This document shows positions 1 to 11,344 of a DNA stretch of 64,000 nucleotides, in pieces. Under the pieces are notes generated by a model that ran no database searches, had not been told where the DNA came from, and saw only the letters and a program-made list of their open reading frames with translations. Made by a program: the position numbers and the translations under genes. The stretch spans positions 173,497,244 to 173,561,243 of the forward strand of contig NC_091128.1 in the NCBI RefSeq assembly GCF_040183065.1. The letters are read 5' to 3'. Position 1 is the first letter of the stretch. Each line of letters starts with the position of its first letter. This DNA is from Periplaneta americana. Taxonomy: Eukaryota > Arthropoda > Insecta > Blattodea > Blattidae.

Positions 1-192
1 CCTTTATTACATATGTTTATATTATTAATACCAGTATGTAATTGTTAAAGTATTGTGCATAATAATATATAGTCTAATGATATGTGTGTGCATGTGTATA
101 TGTGTTTAGAGCGAAGTTTATTTTATTAAATTAATAAGAGTGTTATAAATTCTGTAATGTACAATGGATTGATGTAATATCCTTATAAACTA

Positions 193-1483
193 CGAGGCGT
201 GTTCTTAAAGTAAGTTCCAAAAGGGTGTAGTAAGTAAACGGGAAGATATTTACAAACCATTTATGTTGCATTGTATTCCCCACACTTCAATTACTTCTCA
301 ACATAATCTCCACCATTATTGAGGCATTTATCGAGTCGTGGCACAAGTCTTTCTATCTTCTCATTGTAGAATTTGCCTGCCTGCGATGCGAACCACTCCC
401 GCACTGCTGTTTTCACTTCATTGTCACCATCAAAACGTTGACCACCGAGGAACTTCTTGGGGTGCAGGAAGAGATGGTCAATTTGTTCCCAGCCAAATTT
501 CGAGATGAGATTTTGGGTGTGACGAGCTGTGTATGGCCAAGCATTGTCATGAAGCAACACAACTCCGTCGGTCAGCATCCCACGTCTCTTGTTCTGAATT
601 GCGCGACGGAGCTTCTTCAAGGTCTGACAATAGGTTTCTCTATTAATGGTTTCACCCCGAGGCAAAAATTCGATGAGTAGGACTGCTTTTCTGTCCCAAA
701 AAACAGTGCACATGATCTTGCGTGTTGAAATTGTTTGTTTGAATTTCTTTTTCCTTGGCGATGCAGTGTGCCTCCATTCCATGGACTGCTGCTTCGATTC
801 AGGTGTGATGTGAGACACCCAAGTCTCGTCACCTGTCACGATATGGTCAAGAAACTCATCGCCTTGCTCACTGTACTGTGTGAGAAAGCTCAATGCACTG
901 GAAGTTCGTTTGGTCTTGTGTTCCTCAGTGAGCATCTTGGGAACCCATCGTGAGCACAATTTTCGATATCGTAATCAATCTGTCACAATTTTGTAGAGAA
1001 CACTCCGCGACATTTGTGGAAAATTCAAGAAAAACGAAGAAATTTTGAACCTCCTGTCCTCATGAAATTTTTCCTCGACAGCACGCACCAAATCGTCATT
1101 GATCAAAGATGGCTGACCGGTACGTTGCTCGTCATGCACAGAGATGCGGCCCTCGTTGAACTTCCTAACCCATCTCCTGACCATTCCATCACTAATGGCA
1201 TCATCACCATACACCTCACAAAGTTGACGATGAATGTCAGCTGGTTTGATGTTCCTCGCATTCAAGAAACGGATAACAGACTGCATCTCACAGTCGGCAG
1301 GGTGCTCGATCACTTTAAACATTTCAACTGATCACAACTAACCACACACACGGACTGAAGCTCTGAAACTGCATGCACAGCTTGCCTGAGGACTGAAGAA
1401 GAAAACACGCATGCACAAAATAATGATTGCAGCGATGCGACGGCTATAATTGAAAACGGAACTTACTTTAAGAACACGCCTCG
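193..1483 (-). mobile_element. mariner-family DNA transposon (mariner-1)
   Basis: A 1291-bp element bounded by 26-bp inverted repeats that begin CGAGGCGTGTTCTTAAAG at 193-218, with the reverse complement at 1458-1483. A TA lies immediately outside each end (191-192 and 1484-1485), the expected mariner target duplication. The length is typical of mariner. It sits just upstream of the first DIS3 exon of the window. The transposase on the minus strand is broken, so the copy is non-autonomous. Confidence 0.95.
291..1322 (-). pseudogene. mariner-1 transposase, broken
   Basis: Read on the minus strand from the ATG at 1322, the N-terminal part shows the paired helix-turn-helix DNA-binding region of mariner transposases, including VRRWVRKFNEGR. 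A single in-frame TGA at 975-977 interrupts it, most simply a CGA-to-TGA change, and the same frame continues to 291. The catalytic part keeps the first aspartate in TGDETWV and the second in LLHDNAWPYTA. The third aspartate is gone: family members carry a YSPDLAPSDF block between the WEQ-D-H and L-F-L-H motifs, and here WEQIDH runs straight into LFLHPKKFLGG, an in-frame loss of about 13 codons. This copy should be catalytically dead for two independent reasons. Confidence 0.92.
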
Positions 1484-1485
1484 TA

Positions 1486-1876
1486 TTATGTACTGACAGA
1501 CTGAATGAATAGAACAACTGTGGCTCTTGTTATATTAATGTAGGAAGGTAGCTGTAATGTGAGTCCGCCACTGTGTGAGCGTTCTGCTCCAACTTGGAAT
1601 TGAACTGCCTTGCGGAGCGAGAGCAGCTCTGGCCGGCTACACAGAGCCGCTCTCATGCCCGGCGCTGTATTAATATTTAAAATATCTTCTTATATGCCTA
1701 CTGTTAAAACTGCTCTGTTCTATACACTGTCACTGGAATCTTAGAAAGTAATTATGGAAACACACTCTTCTGCATCACCTTTTGTTATCCAGAATACTAT
1801 ATAAAACCTGTTTATCAGATTTCAGTGTAATGAAATTTGGGACAGTCTTTAGCTCAACATTTCTATTGATTTACAG
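1486..1876. other. Intron sequence, nothing recognised
   Basis: AT-rich spacer between mariner-1 and the first DIS3 exon, ending in the acceptor TTTACAG at 1870-1876. No ORF, TIR or known repeat was recognised. A short GC-richer patch lies at 1560-1660. Confidence 0.5.
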
Positions 1877-1993
1877 GATGAGAGAAAAAGAGTGGACTTA
1901 CGACATGTGGACATCTGCTCTGTGGACCCTCCAGGCTGCACTGACATTGATGATGCTCTTCATTGCAAGGAACTGGAAAATGGAAATTACGAG
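1877..1993 (+). CDS. DIS3: DIS3 exosome exonuclease, exon a (RNB active site)
   Basis: First of nine coding exons in the window for DIS3/Rrp44, the catalytic subunit of the RNA exosome, which degrades RNA 3'-to-5' in nucleus and cytoplasm. The exon is 117 nt (39 codons, phase 0 at both ends), between an acceptor ending ACAG and a donor GTATCA. It encodes [10 protein letters not shown] then [13 protein letters not shown], the RNB motif whose aspartates bind the catalytic magnesium ions. The wording is nearly that of human DIS3, and the downstream exons match DIS3 rather than DIS3L or DIS3L2. The PIN endonuclease domain, cold-shock domains and start codon must lie left of position 1. The active-site residues are intact, so this reads as a functional gene. 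Confidence 0.95.
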
Positions 1994-2179
1994 GTATCAT
2001 TCCCATATCATATACAGGGTGATTCAGGAAGGAGAATAAATATTTTAGGGATGGCAGTATGGACGGTTCTGAGTAAAAAGTTCATATGAACATGTGTACA
2101 ATTTTCAGTTGGTGGGGAGATACAGCTGTTTAAATGTTACACATAAAAAATGTTACAAGAGGCAAGAAAGAAAGACTTA

Positions 2180-2780
2180 AGGCCCATTCACAATGAAAAT
2201 TAAACATAAACATAACGTAAGCATAAAACCTTGTGTCCATGTTATTTAATGAAAGCATTCACAATGAATTACATAAGCATGAACTTAATCTTAATCATAA
2301 GACGTTAACATGAAAGTTTGCAAACTCCAAACTTCCATGCTTATGTTTATGCGATTTGGAAACAGTACACAAGCGAAAAGCGTGTTTTCACTTTTTGTTT
2401 AACATCTCATGGGCTTTGCCTACAGGCAATATTTTGATCTATTGGCCGTGATGATAGCTAGGCGCGCAACATGGAATCATATGACGAAAAGTTGATTATT
2501 TTACATCTCCGTTTCTTTGATTTCACGTATTGAAAGCCATTGTAGTTATTAGGAACATAAATTGAATAGCTACATCGTCAGTCATTGTGCAATTCTCCAT
2601 TTTTATGTAATAGATTCTGTAGTTTTGTTGATTCGGTATGTTTGTTTCCACACACGTGTTATGTTTACGTTATGTTTAATTTTCATTGTGAATGGGCCTT
2701 GGCTACTTAAGTTTGTGGCATATGTTTATGTGCTTATGTTAATGTTTACGTTATGTTTAATTTTCATTGTGAATGGGCCT
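2180..2780. mobile_element. Non-autonomous TIR element, PIF/Harbinger-like
   Basis: The sequence AGGCCCATTCACAATG at 2180 returns inverted as CATTGTGAATGGGCCT ending at 2780, with TTA on both sides (2177-2179, 2781-2783). A 3-bp TTA duplication suits PIF/Harbinger elements. The right terminal block of about 80 bp is present twice (near 2659 and 2739), a tandem duplication of one end. A short reading frame at 2471 (MESYDEKLIIL) faintly resembles the start of MADF-type proteins found in Harbinger elements, but this is too short to rely on. Confidence 0.75.
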
Positions 2781-2783
2781 TTA

Positions 2784-4021
2784 CTTACTTACTTTTGTGG
2801 GCTTCTCCACTCCTCAGCGGTTGCCCTGAATTCCCTTCCGCCATCCTTCTCGATCCCGCCAATCCTCCTCCTGCATATGTCGGTCCTTCATCATTTGCAT
2901 GACACCAGCTTTCCATGTTTTTCTTGGTCTCGCAGCTTCCTCCTTCCCCGAGGTGACCATTCCAAAATGATCTTTGGCCATCTTTCTTCTTTCATCCTTT
3001 TTACGTGGCCATACCATTGAAGGGTTCGCTTCTCGATTCTTGCAATTACCGACTCTTCCATCTCCATCATTTTTCTCACATCCTCATTCCTTCTCCTTTC
3101 CAATCTGGATACTCTAGCAGCTCTTTTTATTCTCTCTATCTCCGTCGCTTGTATCTTACATTTCTGAAGTTCAACAAGTGCCCATCCTTCTGCCCCGTAT
3201 GTTAGTCTAGATTCAACTATAGTTTGTAGAATTCTTTTCTTCATTTGTTTGGAAATGGATCTACTCCACAGTACCCCATTCAGCATCTTTATTGCCCTTC
3301 TTGCCTGTTGCACTCAGTGATCTACATCTGCTTCACAGCTCCCAGACTCGTGGATAATAGACCCCAAATATTTAAAATTTCTCACAGATTTAATTGTTCC
3401 TTGCGGTAGGATAATATCTCTTCCACCATTGCCCACAACCAGGTATTCAGTTTTATTCATATTAATGCAAAGACCTCCTATATCAAAGGCTTCCACCAAC
3501 CTCCTCAACATGAACTTAGCATCTTCACGGCACTGAGCAATTAATACTTGGTCGACTGCAAATAGGAGAGAATGTATTGTTTCATGGCCAACTGGAACTC
3601 CCATACCTTTACACGATCGATTCCATCTGTCTAAAACTTGCTGAATATATATTTTGAAGAGGGATGGGGACATGCCATATCAGACCCTTTGTTGTTGGAA
3701 ATGGAGTTGACAGCCTTCTCCCTACCTTCACTACAGCTCGACTCTTCTTGTATAATTTTTTAATCACTGTTATCAAAGGCGTCCCGATGCCAATATTTTC
3801 CATTGCTCTCCACAGATTGTTAATTGGTACAGAGTCGTACGCTTTCTCAAGATCGATAAAAACTAAATGAATTTCTTGGGCTTTAGCATATGATTTTTCA
3901 GTAATCTGTCTTATATCAAAGATATGATCCATACAAGATCTACCTGCAGTAAAACCAGCCTGATCCTCAGATATTCTTCCCTCAGTTGCTATTTCTAATC
4001 TATCCTTTAAAATAAGAAAGA
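2784..4021 (-). pseudogene. RTE-like LINE, 5' truncated reverse transcriptase
   Basis: Minus-strand fragments give a non-LTR reverse transcriptase in order: QAGFTAGRSCMDHIFDIRQI, DLEKAYDSVP, a degenerate active-site box read as LLFAVDQVLI where YADD is expected, NKTEYLVVGNGG, FKYLGSIIHESG, SRLTYGAEGW and a C-terminal RTLQWYGHVKRM. Frames shift at about 3670 and 3313. The element lacks its endonuclease and starts inside the RT domain near 4021, the usual 5' truncation. Its 3' end abuts the right TIR of the preceding Harbinger-like element. Confidence 0.88.
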
Positions 4022-4049
4022 AAGACAAACGACTTAATGATTACATTTA

Positions 4050-4812
4050 TTGCTTATTCACAAGGTATTGTAGATTTTGATACTGAACAACAATGTAACT
4101 TTATTATCTCAACAATAGGATTTGCTCTCCACACAGTAACCGTTAGTGCACTCCACTGACGACAATGACAATAATTTACTTGCACTATTACGAACAACAA
4201 TGAACTGTTAATCTTAACTAATATTTACAAAGCACTATTTACAACACAGAACGGTCAGTTCTCAGTTCACAGCTCGTTTGTCGTGGCTAGTTCTTCTAGC
4301 TCAGTCACTTGCGTTCACAGAATCTCGAACCCCAGACCTTCAGAGACGATCCGCTGAACTTCGAATTCAGGTCCCCCAACTGCGGTCCACTGCACTCGAA
4401 CTCCGGGCTCCAGGATCCACAGTTACGGACACAACTCAAGTCGCGCTCTGGTCTCGAAGCTGGCTTCACTGCTACACAAGACTGGCTTACTGACTGACTG
4501 ACGTTCACTTGCGTCTTCTCTTTTATAACCATACTATAGGTTTCTGGAGAGTTCGCCAAAGATTCCACTCTCGAATAATCTGGATTTCCACTTCGACGGA
4601 CTTCTGGAAGATTCGGGAGGGTCCGTCCCCCCCTTCACTCCACATGTAGCAGTTTGCTTCCTTCAATTCTTGGCAAGCACCAGATGCGCGCGCAACCTCC
4701 CTCGCGCGTCGCAGTAGTACACCGCCCCTCTACCCTCTCAGCATGCAGACGCTCCTCTCGCCGCCACACCTAAGCGACCAACGGACACGCGTTCGAACCC
4801 CGGTTGACAACA
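4050..4812 (-). repeat. Diverged LTR-like repeat, family of the 18458 and 24090 copies
   Basis: The block shares long runs with the two solo LTRs in this window, for example the stretch around 4150-4260 reading ACTCCACTGACGACAATGACA and AACAATGAACTGTTAATC, followed by the internal GAGTTCGAGTGCAGTGGAC-type repeats (reverse strand). The high end contains GCGTTCGAACCCC, a tRNA T-arm-like motif in the position seen in the other copies. The low boundary is uncertain and no target duplication was found. Confidence 0.65.
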
Positions 4813-5082
4813 GTGAGTGTTGCTCTTCTGAAGTCTTAGCTACCGTTCTTTTATGAGGACAACATTAAGTGATAGCCTAGATTGTAAATCTATTAAAGAG
4901 AACATTTCTCTTCTACGAGCGCCATGTTGAATCACTAAGTGATTACTTACGCATATCATATTAATAATAGAATAGTTTTCAGAATACGAGACAGAAGAAT
5001 TTGTCTTCCAAAGTATTGGAAATGAAATGGCTGTATCTGATACAGGTGATGGTTTGCAGTGATATTTATTCTTCCATAGCAC

Positions 5083-5340
5083 GGGTGGGCTTTGGCTTCT
5101 CTCACAATTCTCGAACAATTACGTCTCTTCTGTGCCAGTTCTTTCCATCTTCTAACTCCCATACTCTTCAAATCCATTTCCACGTCTTTCAGCCATCTTT
5201 TCCTTGGTCTTCCTTTCTTTCTAACTCCTATTATTTCATTGTTCAACAGATATTTTGATGTCCCATCATTTTGCACCCTTTCTACATGACCGAACCAACT
5301 AAGTCTCAAGGATTTAATATGCCTCACCAGATCCTCTCTT
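5083..5340 (-). pseudogene. RTE-type LINE, C-terminal fragment
   Basis: Minus strand reads REDLVRHIKSLRLSWFGHVE, then KGRPRKRWLKDVEMDLKSMG and ending IVREAKAHPCYG, the conserved tail of RTE-clade reverse transcriptase proteins. Only this tail is present. It is cut at about 5360 by the TIR element that follows. Confidence 0.8.
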
Positions 5341-5719
5341 TTTAATATCGGTCAATCTCTAAGGGTACGGCCACACGAGCTACATTTGTAGCAAGTTTTC
5401 TGTGACAAATGTAGCTGGAATTATAGGCAGCATTGAGTTAAATGGAAGCGGCCACACGGAGCAGTAAATGTAGCAAGTTTGGCACATCCCAAGGTCGTGT
5501 CGCAACTCGAATGGGTCCGGGTCCATTTTTTTTGCGACATTTACTGCTGTTGGGTGGCCACACGTAGCGACATGGGTGGCTACACGTGCAGCTACATTTG
5601 TAGCAACTTTCTGCGACAAATGTAGCTGGAATTATAGACCGCATTGAGTTAAATGGAAGCGGCCACACGGAGCAGTAAGTGTAGCAAGTTTGGCGCCGTC
5701 TGACATGTTAGGTCTATTC

Positions 5720-6730
5720 GTGACCAATAATTTTCCACCTTAAACGAATTAACATTGTTGTTAGTTACTGGGAATTTATTATGAAATCCATATTTTTAAA
5801 CTTTAAATTTATATTAATATTTATTTCTGCTTTACTAATTCCCAGAGGAGACTCAGTGAGTCGAAGAATATACATGTCAAAATACTTTTATCTACTAATT
5901 GACAATAAATAAAGAATAAATATCATGCAAAAGAAAACAAAAAAAAATTGTAGTAAAAGTACAAACAACCATGTAAAATGAATGGTTATGCTTTAATTTT
6001 TTAGGAATGAGATAGAAAGCGAAAATCAAATGTCATGTAAAGGACACACAGATTAAGACTTTAAAAAGAGTGAAATAACAAATCAAAGTTATTCATTTTG
6101 CAGTAGAGAATTACAATAATTTAGCGCAATGTAAATTTACAAATGCGTATGGATACACGCGTAAGCTAATTTTAAATACTATTTTCTTAATCTTACTCCT
6201 GTTTTTTGTTACTTCACCAGAAGGAAAAGTAAATATCGCCACTAAGTTCCTTTCTGGTAATTGAATTTGCAGCCAGGCATACAACACCTTGGCATTTTAT
6301 TCAGGCCTAATGTATTTAAAAATAAAACAAGTGACATTGATGAGTGCAGTGAAATTTGTCTCTCGAATTAGCTATAAGATATCGCAATTTGTACCACCCC
6401 GCTTATCTTTTAGCGTTAAAATTTTCTTTTGTTGGTAAAAAAAACTTTATGAGACATGAAACTGTAACATACCCTAAGATTCACCTTTCAGTTTCCCCCT
6501 CCCCCGAAATTTAATAATCTGAGAAACATGATCTATCATGTTTAAGAGAACGTAAACTCTGTTTTCTATTGGATAAGATTTAGACCTACAATGGGAGAAA
6601 GGCATTCTGAAATTTGAAGGAAAACCCATTTTTTTTTTTAATGGTTGAAATTCTGAGTATGTATATGTAATCATAACAACAGAATTAACTTGTGTTTATG
6701 AGGGAGTGAAGTAGAGAGGGAGATTGAGTT
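5720..6730. other. Interior of TIR element, nothing recognised
   Basis: AT-rich DNA with homopolymer runs and no convincing ORF on either strand. It probably belongs to the body of the 5363-10046 element. Confidence 0.45.
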
Positions 6731-6734
6731 TTAG

Positions 6735-8036
6735 ATGGGAAATTATTATCATGACAGATTTATAACAATACGATGCACTCCTATCTCACTGGCCACCAGC
6801 AGTGTGTTGTCTTTAATAATCGGTTCTCCTCCTGGCAGACAGTAGAGTCAGGATTTCCCCAGGGTTCGGTATTGGGTCCATTGCTTTTCTGTCTCTATAT
6901 TAACGATATTGCTAAGTCATTTAAATATTGCAGATATCATATTTATGCAGATGACGTTCAATTATACATTTCCGCCAGTCCTGATAGAATATGTGACTGT
7001 ATTAATAGACTCAATAAAGATCTCGAATCCGTTTCATCTTGGTCTCAACAATTCGGACTTAAATACAGATAAATCACAGGCTATCTTATTTTCGAATAAA
7101 AGATTAATCCCCGATATTAATAAGCTGAACCTTCCTCCTGTGACTCTGAATAAAGCGATCATTCCATTCAATTCAACTGTAAAAAACCTGGGAGTTCATT
7201 TTGAATCTAACCTTACCTGGGACATGCATATCAAACACACATGCAAGAAAGTATTTTCCACTCTTCACTCATTAAAACGATTGTACCACTATCCAGCTAA
7301 ATTAAAGCAGATGCTTGTACAGACTCTTATTATGCCTCATTTCGATTATTGTGACGCTCTATTCAGTGATCTCAGGGTGGATTTATCCCAGAAACCGCAA
7401 CGTGTTCATAATGCGTGTGTTCGTTTCATTTGTAATGTCCGCTACTACGATCACATTTCGCCTTCTTTCGATAAATTATTGTGGCTCAGGTTAAATGAGA
7501 GGAGAAAGTTACATTCCCTTTCTCTCTTATACCGAATTTTGCATACCTCTACTCCCTCTTACTTATCTGTCCGATTCCACAGTCTTTCTCGGTATCATAA
7601 CTTAAATACTCGGTCACAATATGATAACACGCTAGAAATACCACTGCACACATCATTTCTTTATTCTTCATCTTACACTGTTGCTACTTCTCGTCACTGG
7701 AATTCTCTGCCGCCTGAAGTCAAGGGCTGCCGGACTTTAATTTCCTTTAAATGTAAATTAGAAAAATATCTTATGTTGAGTTGCCAGACCTAACGCGTTG
7801 CAAATATTTAATGGAATGTGTTCCAGTGTATTTATTTTTATTTTTTTATTTTTTTTTGTTTCTTATTTTTATTATCGAAATCGTGTTTATTTATCACTTA
7901 ACGCCAATATGTATCCCACTATGTTGTCATTTTTTTTATTATTAATCTATTTTTTGTGTACATTTTATTCAATTGTCGTTTTCTGGTTTAATTATGTAAA
8001 TCCTACTTAATTGTAATCTAATAGTAATACGTATAC
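6735..8036 (+). pseudogene. CR1/Jockey-type LINE, RT C-terminal half plus 3' UTR
   Basis: The plus strand encodes the fingers and palm of a non-LTR reverse transcriptase: SGFPQGSVLGPLLFCLYIND, YHIYADDVQLYIS (the YADD active site), then after a frameshift near 7065 the DKSQAILF motif, VKNLGVHFESNLTWD, and the C-terminal SRHWNSLPPEVKGC ending with a stop at about 7792. The frame jump is a loss of about 2 nt in the GLKLNTDKSQ region. An AT-rich 3' UTR follows. The 5' half, including endonuclease, is missing. Confidence 0.9.
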
Positions 8037-8518
8037 TAATGATTTATTTTTCATTTTAATATTTTAACAATATTATTTATATAACATATTGCAGTAATAA
8101 CATCGGCATCGGGAATCTTGTTGATTTTTTCACAGCTTCCTTAATGTTACTTGCATCACGAATCCAGTAACTTTAGTGGAGTTGTAGAGTTTACTTAATT
8201 TTTGCAAATATTTAAAAACAATAATTAACAGTGCAATTTAGGTGAAATTGCAGTGGTAAGTTTCCAATTTATAATTATTACTATATTGAACGTCTCTAAA
8301 AATAATATGTTAGAAGCCTAAAGCAGTAAAATCAATATGTCACTTAAGTGGTAAGAAGAGGGAAATTGTTATGTGTGTTAGGTTGAGAATACTGAATGTG
8401 GAATTTTAGACTTACCGCGGATTGGTTTTGTGCAGAAACCAAGCAAATACGCACGATCTCGCACAAAATAATTATGGTTTATTTAACGACGCTCGCAACT
8501 GCAGGGGTTATATCAGTG
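8037..8518 (-). repeat. Inverted partner of 10292-10772
   Basis: This 480-bp block is the near-identical reverse complement of 10292-10772, including about 50 bp of SINE-A tail (TTTATTTAACGACGCTCGC) and the adjoining repeat-M body. Both edges stop inside other elements. A third relative is at 34478-35097. Confidence 0.85.
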
Positions 8519-8526
8519 ATATAATA

Positions 8527-8843
8527 TATTTTTATTTTTACTGTATACATTTTTATTTTTACTGTATACATTTTTTTTTATTGAATTATCGGCTTCTGTT
8601 TTTTATGTGATTCGTATTTGATTCTAACAACATTAATATGTATTTCACTATGTTTATTTTTATTTTATGAGGTAAATTTTATGTAACTACCTCTTTTGAT
8701 CTCATTATGTACCTAAATTGTATCAGTATGTAATTATTTAATTCCGATCCAGTTTTATGTTCAACTGTGTAAGCAAGTTTTAATCCTGGTTGAGTGTAAG
8801 AGAAGGCCTTATATGGCCTTAACTCTGCCAGGTTAAATAAAGC

Positions 8844-8881
<38 letters not shown>
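8527..8881 (+). mobile_element. LINE 3' UTR end with (ATT)n tail
   Basis: It ends in AAGAGAAGGCCTTATATGGC, then CTCTGCCAGGTTAAATAAAG and (ATT)n at 8846-8881. The same kind of tail is seen reversed at 15110-15150. It resembles a second, shorter version of the 3' UTR at 7800-8036 (for example TAATATGTATTTCACTATG against CCAATATGTATCCCACTATG). It is therefore an independent 5'-truncated insertion of a related LINE. Confidence 0.75.
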
Positions 8882-8886
<5 letters not shown>

Positions 8887-8954
8887 GACATATTTTGTTA
8901 CTAACAATATGGTGCCAATAAATATTGCTTCGCTTATGTATAGTTCAGCTGAGT

Positions 8955-9820
8955 TGCCCTATTTTTTTAACTCTCTTCCAAATATCTTTCTTTAAAAAGT
9001 ACATACATTTTTCTTCTTTCAATTTCGACCCAAAGAATTCTTCAATAATAAAATGTATACAATAGCGTTCTAGCAAACCCTTCACAGCAATTTTGTTTGG
9101 TAAAAAACGTACAATTCTTTTGCAGGACAGACCTCACAAATCAGTATTGTTTATAAAGACATTTCCACTTTGAGTTGTATTTTGGGATATAAGGGTCAAG
9201 TTTAAATTCCGCAACGTCCAATAAGCATTCTGCAAAACCAAGAAAAAGAGAACTTTTATGATAGATGTGTTTACTTATACTCTATTCAAAATATCGTTCT
9301 TTGAGAGTACACATTTTTTTTTGTTTCATTTTCGACCAAAGGTTTCCTTCAATAATAAAATCCATACAATAGTGTTCCAGTAAACCCTTCACAGCGACTT
9401 CATTTCTAAAAAAACACAATTCTTTTACAAGACAGATCTCTCAAATATGTTACAAACAGATTGCCTCTTTGAGTTGTGTTTTGGGTCATGTTTACAACTC
9501 CTTTTTACTTCGAGATGCTTCAGAAATTCATGTATTAAAAAGGGAAGAGCATGTCTAACCTGTCGTACAATCCCAATGACCCTTTTACAGAACTACGAGA
9601 AATTAAGTCTTCATACAGCCTTTCAGCAAACCCTTCACCCACACCGTACTTCCGATTGTTACTGACGAACAATATTGCCTGTTGTAAAATCGACACAGGA
9701 ATAAAAGTTAACTTTATGGCACTGCTATAAATTTTCTTCTCATGCGCATTACAATTGTGTGTGACCGTAATAATGTACACTAATATCACACACAAAGCGA
9801 CTTTGGCTTCATAATCCATC
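8955..9820 (-). repeat. Three degenerate tandem copies of a coding-like segment
   Basis: Minus-strand copies around 9535-9819, 9290-9485 and 8960-9180 share a protein-like motif. The best copy opens with an ATG at 9819 and a hydrophobic stretch (ALCVILVYIITVTHNCNA) that would pass for a signal peptide, then ILFVSNNRKYGVGEGFAERL. The other two give RNEVAVKGLLEHYCMDFIIE and NKIAVKGLLERYCIHFIIEE with stops. The spacing is about 245-307 bp. I do not recognise the family; it lies inside the 5363-10046 element and could be captured host exons or a decayed element gene. Confidence 0.5.
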
Positions 9821-10111
9821 TCGGAAGAAAGCTTTCTACTACACTACGGTTGAGTCCTGCAAAACGCAAAAGAACTAGCTACAAATGTCGCTACGTGTGG
9901 CATGTCATGTGGCCACACGTAGCGACATTTAACGCAGAAACTGGCAGTAATTGAAGCACCCGTGTGGCCACCCATTTTGCGACAATTACGGCAGCTTCAT
10001 TTGTAGCAGAAAACTTGCTACAAATGTAGCTCGTGTGGCCGTGCCCTAAGTTAGACATATAAGCCTGATGATTTTCCTTTCAATTCTCATTTATATCATC
10101 TTTATTCATTG

Positions 10112-10332
10112 TGTCGCCCTCGGTAGCGCAGTTGGTATAGTGCTGGCCTTCTATGCTCGAGGTTGCGGGTTCAATCCCGACCGAGGTCGATGGCATTTAA
10201 GTGTGTTTAAATGCGACAGGCTCATGCCAGTACATTTACTGGCATGTAGAAGAACTCCTGCGGGACAAAATTCCGGCACACCGGCGACGCTGATATAAAC
10301 CCTGCAGTTGCGAGCGTCGTTAAATAAACCAT
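10112..10332 (+). mobile_element. SINE-A, tRNA-derived SINE
   Basis: The head carries a pol III box A (GTAGCGCAGTTGGTATAG) and box B (GGTTGCGGGTTCAATCC), followed by a body ending GCGAGCGTCGTTAAATAAA. A second copy lies at 44610-44835 (minus) with an 11-bp target duplication, and a truncated tail at 8467-8518. Confidence 0.88.
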
Positions 10333-10337
10333 AATTA

Positions 10338-11048
10338 TTTTGTGCGAGATCGTGCGTATTTGCTTGGTTTCTGCACAAAACCAATCCGCGGTAAGTCTAA
10401 AATTCCACATTCAGTATTCTCAACCTAACACACATAACAATTTCCCTCTTCTTACCACTTAAGTGACATATTGATTTTACTGCTTTAGGCTTCTAACATA
10501 TTATTTTTAGAGACGTTCAATATAGTAATAATTATAAATTGGAAACTTACCACTGCAATTTCACCTAAATTGCACTGTTAATTATTGTTTTTAAATATTT
10601 GCAAAAATTAAGTAAACTCTACAACTCCACTAAAGTTACTGGATTCGTGATGCAAGTAACATTAAGGAAGCCGTGAAAAAATCAACAAGATTCCCGATGC
10701 CGATGTTATTACTGCAATATGTTATATAAATAATATTGTTAAAATATTAAAATGAAAAATTAATCATTACATAACCTTACCGTTTGTTTTAAGTTCGCAT
10801 TTATGGACTGGGGGAAAAAAAAGACAGACGTATATCATGGCTTGCTGGAGTATAGTAAACAAAGAAAACATTTTAAAGCAACAATGTTGAAGATAGATAT
10901 TTTTGTTTTACAAATTTGCCGTCATTTAACAGAAACCAAGATTGAGATTTCATTGCAACTAATTAGAAATTCCTCTTTCAGGTATGTAATAAACGATCTT
11001 CGCACAAAATAATGTATGATACACGAGCGGTATGTTCTCTTTCAATTG
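10338..11048. mobile_element. Repeat M (MITE-like), copy 2
   Basis: Imperfect inverted ends TTTTGTGCGAGATCGT (10338) and ACGATCTTCGCACAAAA (ending 11009) sit between TA dinucleotides, suggesting a Tc1/mariner-type non-autonomous element. Homology with the 34478-35097 copy continues past the right end to about 11048, so the true terminus is uncertain. It is inserted directly after the SINE-A tail. Confidence 0.65.
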
Positions 11049-11344
11049 AGGAGTTGAATGCAATAAGGCCCCTTGGGAGGTTTGGCCCTTTTTGCGTTCA
11101 ACGGCTTTTTAGAATCTTTAAACTTTGCTTAGTATGCCTGCTAAGTTTGGTTATAATATTTTAACAACAGAGCTCAGGAGAGGCTGGAGAGAGAACGAGT
11201 GTTAAACTCTCACTTCCGGTATCTTCTTCAGCTGGTGTTGTGTTATGTGCAAAAACTCAAGTTTTTGGCTAAAGATAGTTTAGTAAAGAGCAAAAGGGTG
11301 ATAATCATTTATTTAAGGAGATTTTTGATAAGTATTATTAAGAT

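Larger units (their letters stand above)
5363..10046. mobile_element. Large TIR DNA element, Harbinger-like, with nested insertions
   Basis: Left terminus GGGTACGGCCACACGAGC (5363) matches the reverse complement of the right terminus GCTCGTGTGGCCGTGCCC (ending 10046) for about 40 bp. TAA flanks both ends (5360-5362, 10047-10049), a 3-bp duplication as in PIF/Harbinger. Extra inverted and direct copies of the terminal motif (TGTGGCCACACGTAGCGAC, TAGCTACATTTGTAGCA type) occur at 5440-5700 and 9870-10040. No transposase was recognised; most of the interior is a LINE (6735-8036), an inverted duplication (8037-8518), a LINE 3' end (8527-8881) and a threefold repeat (8955-9820). Confidence 0.8.

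Noticed and set aside
1877-1993. DIS3L2 or DIS3L as the host gene
   Set aside because: The combination of [39 protein letters not shown] and the IPDFSVPS basic C-terminus matches DIS3.
2471-2535. Start of a MADF-type gene (MESYDEKLIIL)
   Set aside because: About 20 codons before a stop inside a non-autonomous TIR element; too short to call.
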